Shown in pieces: positions 55,798-64,000 of a stretch of 64,000 nucleotides of DNA. Under the pieces are notes generated by a model. The model searched no databases and had not been told where the DNA came from. It saw nothing but the letters and a program-made list of their open reading frames with translations. Position numbers and translations under genes: made by a program. This DNA is from DASVCN01 sp040905665 (GTDB taxonomy: Bacteria; Deinococcota; Deinococci; Deinococcales; Trueperaceae). The DNA lies in NCBI GenBank assembly GCA_040905665.1, contig JBBDRD010000027.1:248001-312000 (forward strand). Direction: 5' to 3'. Position 1 is the first letter of the stretch; each line of letters starts with the position of its first letter.

Positions 55798-58176
55798 TCA
55801 GCCCCCTGCCCGAGCCAACTCCCGCTCGACTACCTCCTTGACCAGTTGCGGTTTGGCGCTACCGCCGGTTTCTTGCATCACTCGGCCAACGAAGAAACCT
55901 GCCAATCCGGTTTTGCCGCCCTGATAGGCCCGTACCTTGTCGGGATGCTGTTTGAGCAGTCGCTCCACCAGCGGTAGCAGGACGCCTTCATCGCTCATCT
56001 GCCGCAGCCCGAGTTCATCCACGATCTTCCCAGGGTCGCCGCCGTTGGCGAGCATCTGGGCGAAGACTTCCTTGGCCGCTCGTGCCGAAATGGCCTGCGA
56101 ATCGACCAGCGCCACCAGGTCGGCGAAGCTTTCTGGTGTAACGGACAGCTCGGCAAGGTCGCGCCCCTTGAGTTCGCGCAGTAGTTCGTTCACCATCCAG
56201 CCGGCGATCCCCTTGGGGTTGTCGTGCCGCCGGGCTGCCTCCTCGAAAAAGCGCGCCAGCTCGCCGCTTGCAGCTAACAGCAGGGCGTCTCGTTCGTCGA
56301 GTCCCAGCAAGTCGCGGTACTGGGTATAGATCGTTTTTTGCTCCACGCTGAGCTCGGAAACCGGATCCCCGACTCCGCTCGACCTGGTCGGCGCTTCGTT
56401 GTCGGGCGCCGTGTGTTTGCCTGTCGCTTTCACCGAGGGCGGCGGTAGCGAAGCTTCAACCTTTGCCCACGAGTCCTTGAGTGTCACGATGCGATTGAAA
56501 ACGAGCGCGTTGCTACTCGAGTCCACCGGGTCGGGCCAAAAGTAGCCCAGCCGCTCGAACTGGTAGCGCTTCCCTGACTGGTCGCCTGCGAGGCTTGGCT
56601 CCACCAAGCCGCGTTTAACCTTCAGCGACTCGGGGTTCAGGCGCTCGGTGAACGGTCCCTCGCCCTCGTTCGGATCGGCGCTGCTAAACAGCCGGTCGTA
56701 GAGGCGGAACTCCGCCGGCAAGGCCTCTTTCGAGGACAACCAGTGAATGGTGCCCTTTACCCGCCCGGCCGTAGGGTTGCGACCCTGGGTTTCGGGATCA
56801 TGACTGCAAATTAGCTCGACTACCTTGCCAGAACTGTCCTTGACAACCTCGTCACAGCGGATTACGTACGAGTGTCGGAGGCGAACCTGGGCTCCCGGCG
56901 ACAACCGGCGCCACCCCTTGGGCGGGTCCTCGGCGAAATCGCCACGCTCGATGAAAAGCTCGCGCCCCATCGGCAGCGGGCGGCTACCCTCATTGGGTAC
57001 GTCGTGTGGCCAGTAAGGGGCGTCGATCGTCTCACCCTCCGCCTCAGGGTAGCTGCTGATTACCACTCGTAACGGCTCGAGAACCGCCATCACGCGCGGC
57101 GCCTTGCTGTTGAGATCGTCGCGAATGCTGTGCTCGAGCAGGGCCATATCCGAGCGACTTTCGGTGCGCGTCACCCCTACCTTGTTGACGAACTCGAGCA
57201 GCGCCTCGGGCGTGACCCCCCGCCGGCGGAGGCCCGCCACGGTGGGCATTCGGGGATCATCCCAGCCGTTCACCAGGCCGCCTCGCACCAACTCGATCAG
57301 CCGCCGCTTACTTAGCACGGTGTACTCGAGGTTCAGCCGCGCGAACTCGTACTGGTGGGGGCGCGGTGGCGCCACCGTCTTCTCGAGAAGCCAGTCGTAG
57401 AGCTCCCGGTTGTTCTCGAACTCCAGGGTACACAGACTGTGGCTTACGCCCTCGATAGCGTCGGATAGCGGATGGGCGAAGTCGTACATTGGATAGATGT
57501 GCCACTCGTTGCCCGTGCGGTAGTGGTGTGCGTGCCTTATCCGGTAGAGGAGCGGATCGCGCATCATCATGTTGCGCGAACTCATGTCGATCTTGGCACG
57601 CAACACGTGAGCGCCCTCCGCGAACTCGCCCTGTCGCATGCGCTCGAAGAGATCGAGGTTCTCGGTCACCTGTCGCTCCCGATTGGGACTTTCTCGACCC
57701 GCTTTGGTAACGGTTCCCCGGTACTCGCGAATCTCGGCCTCCGAGAGGCTATCGACGTAGGCCCGTCCGTCTCGAATGAGCCCTTGCGCGAACCGGTAGA
57801 GTTGCTCGAAGTAGTCGGAGGCGTGCACCAGGGCGTCCCACTCGAATCCGAGCCAGCGAATGTCGCGTTTAATCACCTCGACGTACTCCTCGTTTTCGGT
57901 GGTCGGATTGGTATCGTCGAAACGCAGATTGGTTAGGCCGCCGAAGTCGTCCGCTATGCCGAAGTCGAGCACGATCGCCTTGAGATGTCCGATGTGAAGG
58001 TAGCCGTTCGGTTCGGGTGGAAACCGGGTCAACACTTGGGCAACATCACCGGAACTCAGGTCACGCTCCACTATCTCGGTGATGAAGTTAGGTACGACCA
58101 CTCGCTTGGTGTCATCGCCGGGAATCCGGCTCACTGCGGAAAGGTTTTCGCTGTTAGGGTCCGCCACAAACAGCAT
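55798..58176 (-). CDS. glnS: Glutaminyl-tRNA synthetase with C-terminal GatB/YqeY-type domain
   Basis: 792 aa from ATG 58176. Class I synthetase: HIGH as HIGHLK (61-64) after FPPEPNGYL, catalytic domain, KMSKS variant VLSKRRL, then the GlnRS anticodon-binding beta-barrels. From about residue 635 a YqeY/GatB-tail domain follows (WMVNELLRELKGRDLA; KTGLAGFFVGRVMQETGG). This appended domain is known from Deinococcus GlnRS and helps bind tRNA(Gln). A TTG at 58212 is an alternative start; neither has a good SD. Confidence 0.95.
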   Translation of the reverse strand: MLFVADPNSENLSAVSRIPGDDTKRVVVPNFITEIVERDLSSGDVAQVLTRFPPEPNGYLHIGHLKAIVLDFGIADDFGGLTNLRFDDTNPTTENEEYVEVIKRDIRWLGFEWDALVHASDYFEQLYRFAQGLIRDGRAYVDSLSEAEIREYRGTVTKAGRESPNRERQVTENLDLFERMRQGEFAEGAHVLRAKIDMSSRNMMMRDPLLYRIRHAHHYRTGNEWHIYPMYDFAHPLSDAIEGVSHSLCTLEFENNRELYDWLLEKTVAPPRPHQYEFARLNLEYTVLSKRRLIELVRGGLVNGWDDPRMPTVAGLRRRGVTPEALLEFVNKVGVTRTESRSDMALLEHSIRDDLNSKAPRVMAVLEPLRVVISSYPEAEGETIDAPYWPHDVPNEGSRPLPMGRELFIERGDFAEDPPKGWRRLSPGAQVRLRHSYVIRCDEVVKDSSGKVVELICSHDPETQGRNPTAGRVKGTIHWLSSKEALPAEFRLYDRLFSSADPNEGEGPFTERLNPESLKVKRGLVEPSLAGDQSGKRYQFERLGYFWPDPVDSSSNALVFNRIVTLKDSWAKVEASLPPPSVKATGKHTAPDNEAPTRSSGVGDPVSELSVEQKTIYTQYRDLLGLDERDALLLAASGELARFFEEAARRHDNPKGIAGWMVNELLRELKGRDLAELSVTPESFADLVALVDSQAISARAAKEVFAQMLANGGDPGKIVDELGLRQMSDEGVLLPLVERLLKQHPDKVRAYQGGKTGLAGFFVGRVMQETGGSAKPQLVKEVVERELARAGG

Positions 58177-58447
58177 AGTGACACAGCGCGGCCGCACCTC
58201 GTGCCACGGCAATAGCAGTAGACGGTGACCGATTCAGGGCTGCGATTACGTCCTACCGACGGCGGAGTCGTTTCCCTACTACCGCCCAATCAGGTCAAAA
58301 ACAGTGATATTAGGCCGCCTCGGTATCGTCGGGGTGGAGTTGGAAGTGGAAAAGCCGGCTTCCGAAGTGTAGTAGCATGGCTGGTAGCAATAGACTTCTG
58401 TGGAGGATTGCGGCGGGACGGGGGATCTTCACGGGTGGTGAAGCGAA

Positions 58448-60031
58448 ATGCTCAGTGATGGTCACGATATCTCCCCGGTCGTCGGTAGACCCCTCAAGGG
58501 TAAAGGTGGAATTCTCGCACTAGCGCTTAGGGCCCCCTTGACTCCACTGGTAATCGGGGTCGGTGTGCTTGGGCTGCTGGCATTCGGCTCCCTGCTGCTC
58601 TTGTATGGCTCGGAACCGTGGCCGCTCCTGCCGTGGCTCGGCTTCACTGCCGCCTGCGCAATTCTCGCTAGTTTCCCCTACCGTCTCAACCGCCCGGGCG
58701 AGTCCTACTTCCTGGACTTCGACGAGATCCTGCTGGTGATCTCGCTGCTCTTTTTCAGTCCGCCCGCCGTTGTTGCGGTTCTCGTCGTGGGGTATCTGCT
58801 CGGGGCAATGATTCGCAGCACCTCCGCCCGCCGACTTATATTCAATGCCGGCGCGCGAACGACTGCGGCGAGTAGCGCCTTGGTTGTCGTTTCGCTGGTA
58901 CCCGCTCCCGCCGCGCAGCCATGGGGGTATCTCGTAACGGCGGTCCTTGCCGCTGCGGTCTACAGCCTCATAAACCAGGTGCTGGTATCCCGAGCCATTT
59001 CGCTGCTCAATGGCACTCCCCTCCTAGACGAGCTTCGGGAGGCCTTGACCGGGGTCGTTATTCGCTCCTGGCCGGTAGTGGTTAGCTACGGAGTGATGGT
59101 CGGCGTGGCCGGGCAAGCGTCGAACATCGCGTTGCTGCTGGGCGCAATTCCGGTGGCTTTGCTCATCGGCGTGAGCCGGCTCACCCAACAGAGGCGCGAT
59201 GAACACCTGCGGATGACCGGCCTCTACCGTGCGGCGCAGGAGATGCACGAGGCTCGAACCGACGAGGACATCCTCCATATCCTGAGGATTACGGTACGCA
59301 GAACGCTCGGGGTCGATGGCGCCGTCTTGCGCGCAACGCCCCCCTTTGGTGACGAGCTGGGCGCCTGGCTCCCCAATCGGAACAGCTGGGTGATCGTTCC
59401 TGCGCCCGGCTCTCAAGAGACCAGGCGGCAGGACGACGCCTTCCTTCAGGCGGTAGCGTCGTTGGTCGAAGCCAGCATGGAGCGGGCGACCCTTGTGGGC
59501 GAGCTCGAGCGCCAGTCGTTGCGCGACCCCCTCACCAACGCCTTCAATCGCCGCTACTTTCATCAGGCCCTCACCGCGATCCTGGAGCGGTCCAAGGACG
59601 TACCTGGCTGTCTCGCGCTTCTAGATATAGATCACTTCAAGGTCATAAACGACACCTTTGGTCATGAGGTGGGCGACGCAGCCCTCAAGGATCTGGTTGC
59701 CGCGGCCAGTGCGACTATCGCCGACGACGACGTACTCTGCCGCTTGGGAGGTGACGAGTTCGCACTGATCCTTCCCGACCTCACACCCAAGCTGGCTGCC
59801 GAGCGACTCGAGGCGCTTCAGCAGTGTCTCGCCAAGATTCATCCGGGTGCGCCGGACCGGGGTCCCGCGGGCCTAAGGGCCAGCATTGGGATTGCCGCCT
59901 ATCCTCAACATGGCAGTGAACCCTTGGCGCTGCTTCGTTCGGCTGATGGAGCGCTCTATCGCGCGAAGCGGGAAGGACGAAACAGGATAGTGGTACTGGG
60001 GGAGCCCACCGAGGAGCAGGGCGTCGGCTGA
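58448..60031 (+). CDS. Membrane diguanylate cyclase (GGDEF)
   Basis: 527 aa from ATG 58448. Residues about 1-240 are hydrophobic with about seven transmembrane helices in a sensor of unrecognised type (ALVPILSELL-like segments are absent; begins LALRAPLTPLVIGVGVLG). A linker region follows, then the GGDEF domain (LRDPLTNAFNRRYFHQAL; GGDEF at 434-438). The RxxD inhibitory I-site position is not conserved (IADDDVLCRL). Makes cyclic di-GMP. Convergent with cdsA, 9 bp between. Confidence 0.88.
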   Translation: MLSDGHDISPVVGRPLKGKGGILALALRAPLTPLVIGVGVLGLLAFGSLLLLYGSEPWPLLPWLGFTAACAILASFPYRLNRPGESYFLDFDEILLVISLLFFSPPAVVAVLVVGYLLGAMIRSTSARRLIFNAGARTTAASSALVVVSLVPAPAAQPWGYLVTAVLAAAVYSLINQVLVSRAISLLNGTPLLDELREALTGVVIRSWPVVVSYGVMVGVAGQASNIALLLGAIPVALLIGVSRLTQQRRDEHLRMTGLYRAAQEMHEARTDEDILHILRITVRRTLGVDGAVLRATPPFGDELGAWLPNRNSWVIVPAPGSQETRRQDDAFLQAVASLVEASMERATLVGELERQSLRDPLTNAFNRRYFHQALTAILERSKDVPGCLALLDIDHFKVINDTFGHEVGDAALKDLVAAASATIADDDVLCRLGGDEFALILPDLTPKLAAERLEALQQCLAKIHPGAPDRGPAGLRASIGIAAYPQHGSEPLALLRSADGALYRAKREGRNRIVVLGEPTEEQGVG

Positions 60032-60040
60032 CCCCCACCG

Positions 60041-60886
60041 TCAGGGCAGGATGAACAACGTGATGAAGTAGTAGGTCGCGGGAATCGCGAAGAGGTGACT
60101 GTCGATTCTGTCGAGCACTCCACCCTGGCCGGGAAGGAAAACGCCGGCGTCCTTCACCCCTACCCAGCGCTTGAGCAGGCTCTCGAACAGATCGCCCAAT
60201 TGTGCGGCCGACGCCACCAGCACACTAAAGAGCAGGCCATCGTAGACGTCGACACGCAGGTTGAACCAGTTCTCTAGCAGGAACAGACTGGCCGAGACCA
60301 CCACGATTGCCAGGACCAGGCCGCCGAGCGCCCCCTCTAGGGTCTTGCGCGGGCTTATCTGCGGCGCGAGTTCGTGCTTTCCAAAGAGCGAGCCGACGAC
60401 GTAACCACCTACATCGGCGGCAACGATTGCGAGGAGCGGGAGCATGAGGTACCAAATGCCCTGCTCTCCATCGGGGGTGTAACGGAGGGTGAGGATATAG
60501 CTGAAGAGCCAGGGAATATATAGGTAGCCGAAAAGCGTGAAGACCGTCGTATAAAGCGAGTTTCGGTTCGGCTTCACTACCTCGAGGGTTATCAGGTAGA
60601 GCGCGAAGATGCCCAAGAGCGCCTCGCGCCAGGAGATGCTCGCGTGCAGCGCCTCCATGCCCGGGTAACTCAGTGGCAGGGCTGCGGGTAGCGTGAGGAG
60701 GGTAGCTACCCACAGTGAGCGGCGACGGATGGGAATGCCGCGCAGGTTCATCATCACGCTGAACTCCTGCACAGCGACCCAGGACAGGCCCAGATAGACG
60801 GGAGCGAGCAGGGGAAGCCCTACCCACAAGACCAGCAGGGCGGCGATGAAGGCCAGAAAAGAGGAAAGGATGCGCGCGACAGGCAT
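60041..60886 (-). CDS. cdsA: Phosphatidate cytidylyltransferase
   Basis: 281 aa, about eight hydrophobic segments, with the CDP-diglyceride synthase signature LLKRWVGVKDAGVFLPGQGGVLDRIDSHLF near the C-terminus. Makes CDP-diacylglycerol for phospholipid synthesis. Conserved neighbour of frr and pyrH; gap of 107 bp to frr. Confidence 0.95.
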   Translation of the reverse strand: MPVARILSSFLAFIAALLVLWVGLPLLAPVYLGLSWVAVQEFSVMMNLRGIPIRRRSLWVATLLTLPAALPLSYPGMEALHASISWREALLGIFALYLITLEVVKPNRNSLYTTVFTLFGYLYIPWLFSYILTLRYTPDGEQGIWYLMLPLLAIVAADVGGYVVGSLFGKHELAPQISPRKTLEGALGGLVLAIVVVSASLFLLENWFNLRVDVYDGLLFSVLVASAAQLGDLFESLLKRWVGVKDAGVFLPGQGGVLDRIDSHLFAIPATYYFITLFILP

Positions 60887-60993
60887 GCAAGTCGTGGGCT
60901 AATTGTCTTACCGCTGTTCCCGATCTCACGCTCTCGCCTGCCAAAGGGGCGATGCGCCTGCCCGCCTGATGGAAGGGAGATCGGTAGGAGCGA

Positions 60994-61548
60994 TCAGACG
61001 GCCATTATGTCCTCTTCCTTGGACTTGACCCGCGTGTCGACCTTGGCGATGAAGTCGTCGGTGATCTGTTGCACCCCGTTTTCGCCGCTGCGGAGCTCAT
61101 CCTCGGTCACCAGGTTCTCCTTGTGCATCTCCTTGAGCTCATCATTGGCATCGCGCCTGATGTTGCGCATTGCCACCCGCGCCTCCTCGGCCATGTTCTT
61201 CACCGACTTCACGAGGTCGCGTCGCCGTTCGTCATTGAGCGGCGGTACGGTGATGAAGATGGAGTCGCCCTTGTTGCCGGGATTGAAACCCAGATCGCTT
61301 TCGCGAATCGCTCTCTCAATGTCGGCTACCGCGCTCTTGTCGAAAGGGATCACCAGTAGGGTCCGCGCGTCGGGGCTGGAAACGCTGGCGAGCTGATTCA
61401 GCGGCGTGTTGGCACCGTAGTAGTCGACGGAGACACGATTGAGGACCGCCGGATTGGCGCGTCCGGTTCGTACGGCTGTGACGTTTTGCTCGAACGAGTC
61501 GAGCGATTTCTGCATGCGTTCCCGCGTCTCTTTCAGGACGGTGTTCAT
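60994..61548 (-). CDS. frr: Ribosome recycling factor
   Basis: 184 aa; GGAGG before ATG 61548. Family pattern: KETRERMQKSLDSFEQNVTAVRTGRANPAVLNRVSVDYYG, VSSPDARTLLVIPFDKSAV, and NPGNKGDSIFITVPPLNDERRRDLVK, ending in the helical SKEEDIMAV. Releases ribosomes from mRNA after termination. Confidence 0.97.
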   Translation of the reverse strand: MNTVLKETRERMQKSLDSFEQNVTAVRTGRANPAVLNRVSVDYYGANTPLNQLASVSSPDARTLLVIPFDKSAVADIERAIRESDLGFNPGNKGDSIFITVPPLNDERRRDLVKSVKNMAEEARVAMRNIRRDANDELKEMHKENLVTEDELRSGENGVQQITDDFIAKVDTRVKSKEEDIMAV

Positions 61549-61646
61549 GCTAACCTCCGCGCTTTGGCACTAGTGCCGGGCACCGGTGCGGGTGTGTGTC
61601 GCCAGTGTAACGCTCGGACGGGCCGCTAGGAGCTGCGGCAGCTCGG

Positions 61647-62381
61647 CTAGAGCGCTTTGTCGGTGACCGAGGTGGGGCTGGAGCCGGAGATCAACGTGCC
61701 TACATGTTCGCCGGCGAGCAGCCGCTCCAGATTGCCCTGTGCGAAGATGTCGAACACCGTGATAGGCATGTCGCGGCCCATGCAAAGACTGATGGCGGTC
61801 GCGTCCATCACCTGTAACCCCTGGTTGAGTACTTCGAGATAGCTGAGACTCTCGAACTTGCGAGCATCTCTATTCTTATTGGGGTCGTCATCGTACACGC
61901 CGTCGACGTTGTTCTTCGCCATGAGAACCATGTCGGCGTCGATCTCCAGGGCCCTGAGGGCGGCTGCCGTGTCGGTGGTGAAGAAGGGGTTACCGGTTCC
62001 GCCACCGAAGATGACCACCCGTCCCTTCTCGAGATGGCGCAGGGCGCGCCGCCGGATGTACGGCTCGGCCACCTCCTGCATTCCAATTGCGGATTGCACT
62101 CGCGTGTCGATCCCGCGCTGCTCGAGTGCGTCTTGCAGCGCCATGGCGTTCATGACGGTGGCAAGCATGCCAACGTAGTCGGCGGTAGCGGGATCCATGG
62201 TCGAGCCGTGCTGAGCCCCTCGCCAGAAGTTGCCGGCGCCCACTACGACGGCTAGTTGAACGCCGCGACCAAGGGCCGCGGCGATCTCCTGCGCGAGCGA
62301 ACGGGTCGCCTCGGGTGAAACCCCGAATCCCCCCGGTCCGGCGAGAAACTCGCCGGACAGCTTTAGCAGGACGCGTTGCAT
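61647..62381 (-). CDS. pyrH: UMP kinase
   Basis: 244 aa amino-acid-kinase-fold protein: RVLLKLSGEFLAGPGGFGVSPE at the start, VVGAGNFWRGAQHG, GMLATVMNAMALQDALEQRG, FGGGTGNPFFTTDTAAALRA and VYDDDPNKNRDARKFESLSY. Makes UDP. Starts 4 bp after tsf stop, so same operon. Confidence 0.97.
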   Translation of the reverse strand: MQRVLLKLSGEFLAGPGGFGVSPEATRSLAQEIAAALGRGVQLAVVVGAGNFWRGAQHGSTMDPATADYVGMLATVMNAMALQDALEQRGIDTRVQSAIGMQEVAEPYIRRRALRHLEKGRVVIFGGGTGNPFFTTDTAAALRALEIDADMVLMAKNNVDGVYDDDPNKNRDARKFESLSYLEVLNQGLQVMDATAISLCMGRDMPITVFDIFAQGNLERLLAGEHVGTLISGSSPTSVTDKAL

Positions 62382-62385
62382 GTTG

Positions 62386-62979
62386 TCACTCGCCGATCGC
62401 GATGCGGGAAAAGCTTCCTACCTTGATGTTTTCGCCCATCGAGGCGACCGCTTCGTGAACGAGCGCCTCTACCGTCTTCTTGTCATCCTTGATGTAGGGC
62501 TGCTCGAGCAGGCACACGTCGGCGAAAAACTTGCTCAACCGACCCTCGACCATCTTTTCAACCACGTTGTCGGGCTTGCCACCGGCGCGCGCTTCGCCGG
62601 CGAGCGCTTCGCGCTCGGCATTGACGGCATCCTCGGGCACCTGATCACGCGACAGGTAGGTGGGGTTGGTCATGGCGATGTGGATTGCAAGGTTCTTCGC
62701 CAGCTCCTGGAACTGCTCATTGCGGGCGACGAAATCGGTCTCGCAGTTGAGCTCCACCAGCGTAGCGATCTTGCCGTTGTGGTGAACGTAGGATCCCACG
62801 AACCCCTCGCCGGCCGCTCGATCGGACTTCTTGGCAGCCTTGGCGATGCCGCGCTCACGCAGCAGTTGGGCGGCCTTCTCGAGGTTACCGTCGGTTTCGA
62901 CCAGAGCGCCCTTGACGTCCATCATCCCAGCGCCGGTCATCAACCGAAGGCGCTTGATGTCCTCCATGCTTACTGCCAT
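62386..62979 (-). CDS. tsf: Elongation factor Ts (short form)
   Basis: 197 aa, close to the 196-aa Thermus protein and much shorter than E. coli EF-Ts. UBA-like N-terminus (IKRLRLMTGAGMMDVKGALVETDGNLEKAAQLLRERG), core (YVHHNGKIATLVELNCETDFVARNEQFQELAKNLAIHIA), lacking the coiled-coil subdomain. Nucleotide exchange on EF-Tu. Confidence 0.97.
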   Translation of the reverse strand: MAVSMEDIKRLRLMTGAGMMDVKGALVETDGNLEKAAQLLRERGIAKAAKKSDRAAGEGFVGSYVHHNGKIATLVELNCETDFVARNEQFQELAKNLAIHIAMTNPTYLSRDQVPEDAVNAEREALAGEARAGGKPDNVVEKMVEGRLSKFFADVCLLEQPYIKDDKKTVEALVHEAVASMGENIKVGSFSRIAIGE

Positions 62980-63013
62980 GTCACTGTTCCCTTTCTCGTG
63001 CTCGTTATTCTCG

Positions 63014-64000
63014 TTAGCTTCCTACGGGTTCTTCGTCACCGGTTTCGGCTGATTCGCCCGCTTCGCCGGCTCCTTTGTCCGCATCTTCGTCCGGAGCTTC
63101 GCCCATGGCGACCCCGCCGGCTGCTTCGTTCTTGGCCTCTTCGCCCGCTGCGGAGCTCTCAGTGGCTTCGCTGTCGGCTGCCTCGCTCGACGTATCTTGT
63201 GCCGATTCTTGAGCGGGTTCTTGGGCCGGTTCGCTCGTGGCCGCTGCTGTTCCGCCGCTACTGTCTGCTTCACCCTCGGCAAGCTGCGCGGCGGCCTTGA
63301 TCGTGCGTTCCGGGGAGGATTCCGGGGTAGGCAGCGACTGGCGCGCCTCACCCGTAGTGGCCGCCGCGGTCTCGCTTTCGCCGTCATCAGCAACGTCGGC
63401 GCCGCCACGAACCTCCACGATCACATCGGCGAGCCGTGCGGTGACCAATTGGATCGAACGGATGGCATCGTCGTTGCCCGGAATGATGAAGTCCAGTGTG
63501 TCGGGGTCGCTGTCGGTGTCGGCGAGGGCAACGGTGGGGATGCCCAGCTTGTTCGCTTCCTTGATCGCTATCGCTTCCTTGGTTGGATCGACGACGAAGA
63601 GCGCGTCTGGCAGACGGTTCATCTCGCGAATCCCGCCCAGGTAACGCTGCAGACGCTGCAGCTCCTTGCCCAGGTCTATCTGTTCCTTCTTGCTGTAACG
63701 CAGGATCGATTCATCCTCGAACATAGCTTCCAGTTCCTTGAGCCGCTCGACGCGGGCTCGCATGGTCCTGAAGTTGGTGAGCAAACCGCCCAGCCAGCGT
63801 TCGTTCATGAAGGGCATGCCGCAGCGCTTCGCTTCGGCAGCCAGGATCTCCTTGGCCTGCTTCTTGGTGCCCACGAACAAGATGGTGCCGCCACGGGTGG
63901 CCACATCCCGGAGGAAGTCGAATGACTTTTCGCTCTCCACCAGGGTCTTTTGCAGATCGATGATGAAGATGCCGTTGCGCTCCGCGAAGATGTAGCGCTT
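63014..64000 (-). CDS. rpsB: 30S ribosomal protein S2, N-terminus beyond window
   Basis: The readable part is 328 aa; the first about 25 residues lie beyond position 64000. S2 body: KRYIFAERNGIFIIDLQKT, GTILFVGTKKQAKEILAAEAKRCGMPFMNERWLGGLLTNF, LPDALFVVDPTKEAIAIKEANKLGIPTVALADTDSDPD. After the body (about residue 195 of the readable part) comes an Ala/Glu/Ser-rich acidic tail of about 125 residues ending EEPVGS. Other bacteria have much shorter tails. Confidence 0.96.
   Translation of the reverse strand, partial: KRYIFAERNGIFIIDLQKTLVESEKSFDFLRDVATRGGTILFVGTKKQAKEILAAEAKRCGMPFMNERWLGGLLTNFRTMRARVERLKELEAMFEDESILRYSKKEQIDLGKELQRLQRYLGGIREMNRLPDALFVVDPTKEAIAIKEANKLGIPTVALADTDSDPDTLDFIIPGNDDAIRSIQLVTARLADVIVEVRGGADVADDGESETAAATTGEARQSLPTPESSPERTIKAAAQLAEGEADSSGGTAAATSEPAQEPAQESAQDTSSEAADSEATESSAAGEEAKNEAAGGVAMGEAPDEDADKGAGEAGESAETGDEEPVGS

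Overview
High-GC bacterial chromosome, read as a member of the Deinococcota, probably a deep-branching Truepera-like lineage. This is inference from several independent marks: a glutaminyl-tRNA synthetase with a GatB/YqeY-type tail, a short Thermus-type EF-Ts, a dnaK-grpE-dnaJ operon whose DnaJ lacks the zinc-finger domain, an SLH-domain surface protein, and at least ten genes with a TANNNT box 5-8 nt before the start codon and no Shine-Dalgarno (SD) sequence, the arrangement known for leaderless mRNAs in Deinococcus. No rRNA, tRNA, insertion sequence, phage or CRISPR array was seen; the window is core chromosome with modest accessory content.

Layout. 0-4 kb: end of an M19 dipeptidase, then a four-gene Tat-type NitT ABC importer ending in a thiol-rich DsrE-like protein, and a SprT-like metalloprotein. 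4-12 kb: cell-envelope and secreted block (SLH/collagen protein, S8 protease with BACON-like domain, PQQ-type sugar dehydrogenase plus cytochrome c lipoproteins, CHRD/SOD-like protein, leishmanolysin-like lipoprotein). 12-16.6 kb: AI-2E-type permease, DUF4126, SDR, and the housekeeping sigma factor. 16.7-20.2 kb: TAXI-type TRAP importer. 20.5-27.5 kb: CoA-transferase, two receiver proteins, a LexA-like repressor with galT and galK, a Crp/Fnr regulator, and nfuA. 27.7-36 kb: BMP-family nucleoside/purine ABC importer, SDR, guanine deaminase and SAM-hydrolase-like protein. 36.6-42 kb: YciI, dnaK-grpE-dnaJ with a HAIR-like site, parvulin. 42-51 kb: DinB-like protein, pdxH, DUF255 thioredoxin-fold protein, and an AddB/AddA helicase-nuclease pair. 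51-58 kb: small enzymes, cspA, dodecin, S10 peptidase, GlnRS. 58-64 kb: diguanylate cyclase and the conserved cdsA-frr-pyrH-tsf-rpsB block (minus strand; rpsB runs off the end).

The notable signals are regulatory and structural. A perfect palindrome covers the -10 box of the lexA-like/galT/galK operon. Short tandem repeats of 11-16 bp occur in many leaders and some genes (sigma factor leader, CoA-transferase start region, grpE, addB and others). The leaderless pattern is spread across the window. The thiol-rich ABC/DsrE cassette resembles, but is not proven to be, an organometal/sulfur uptake system of the SAO kind. Promoters, operators and repeats are visual calls; no alignment or folding program was run.
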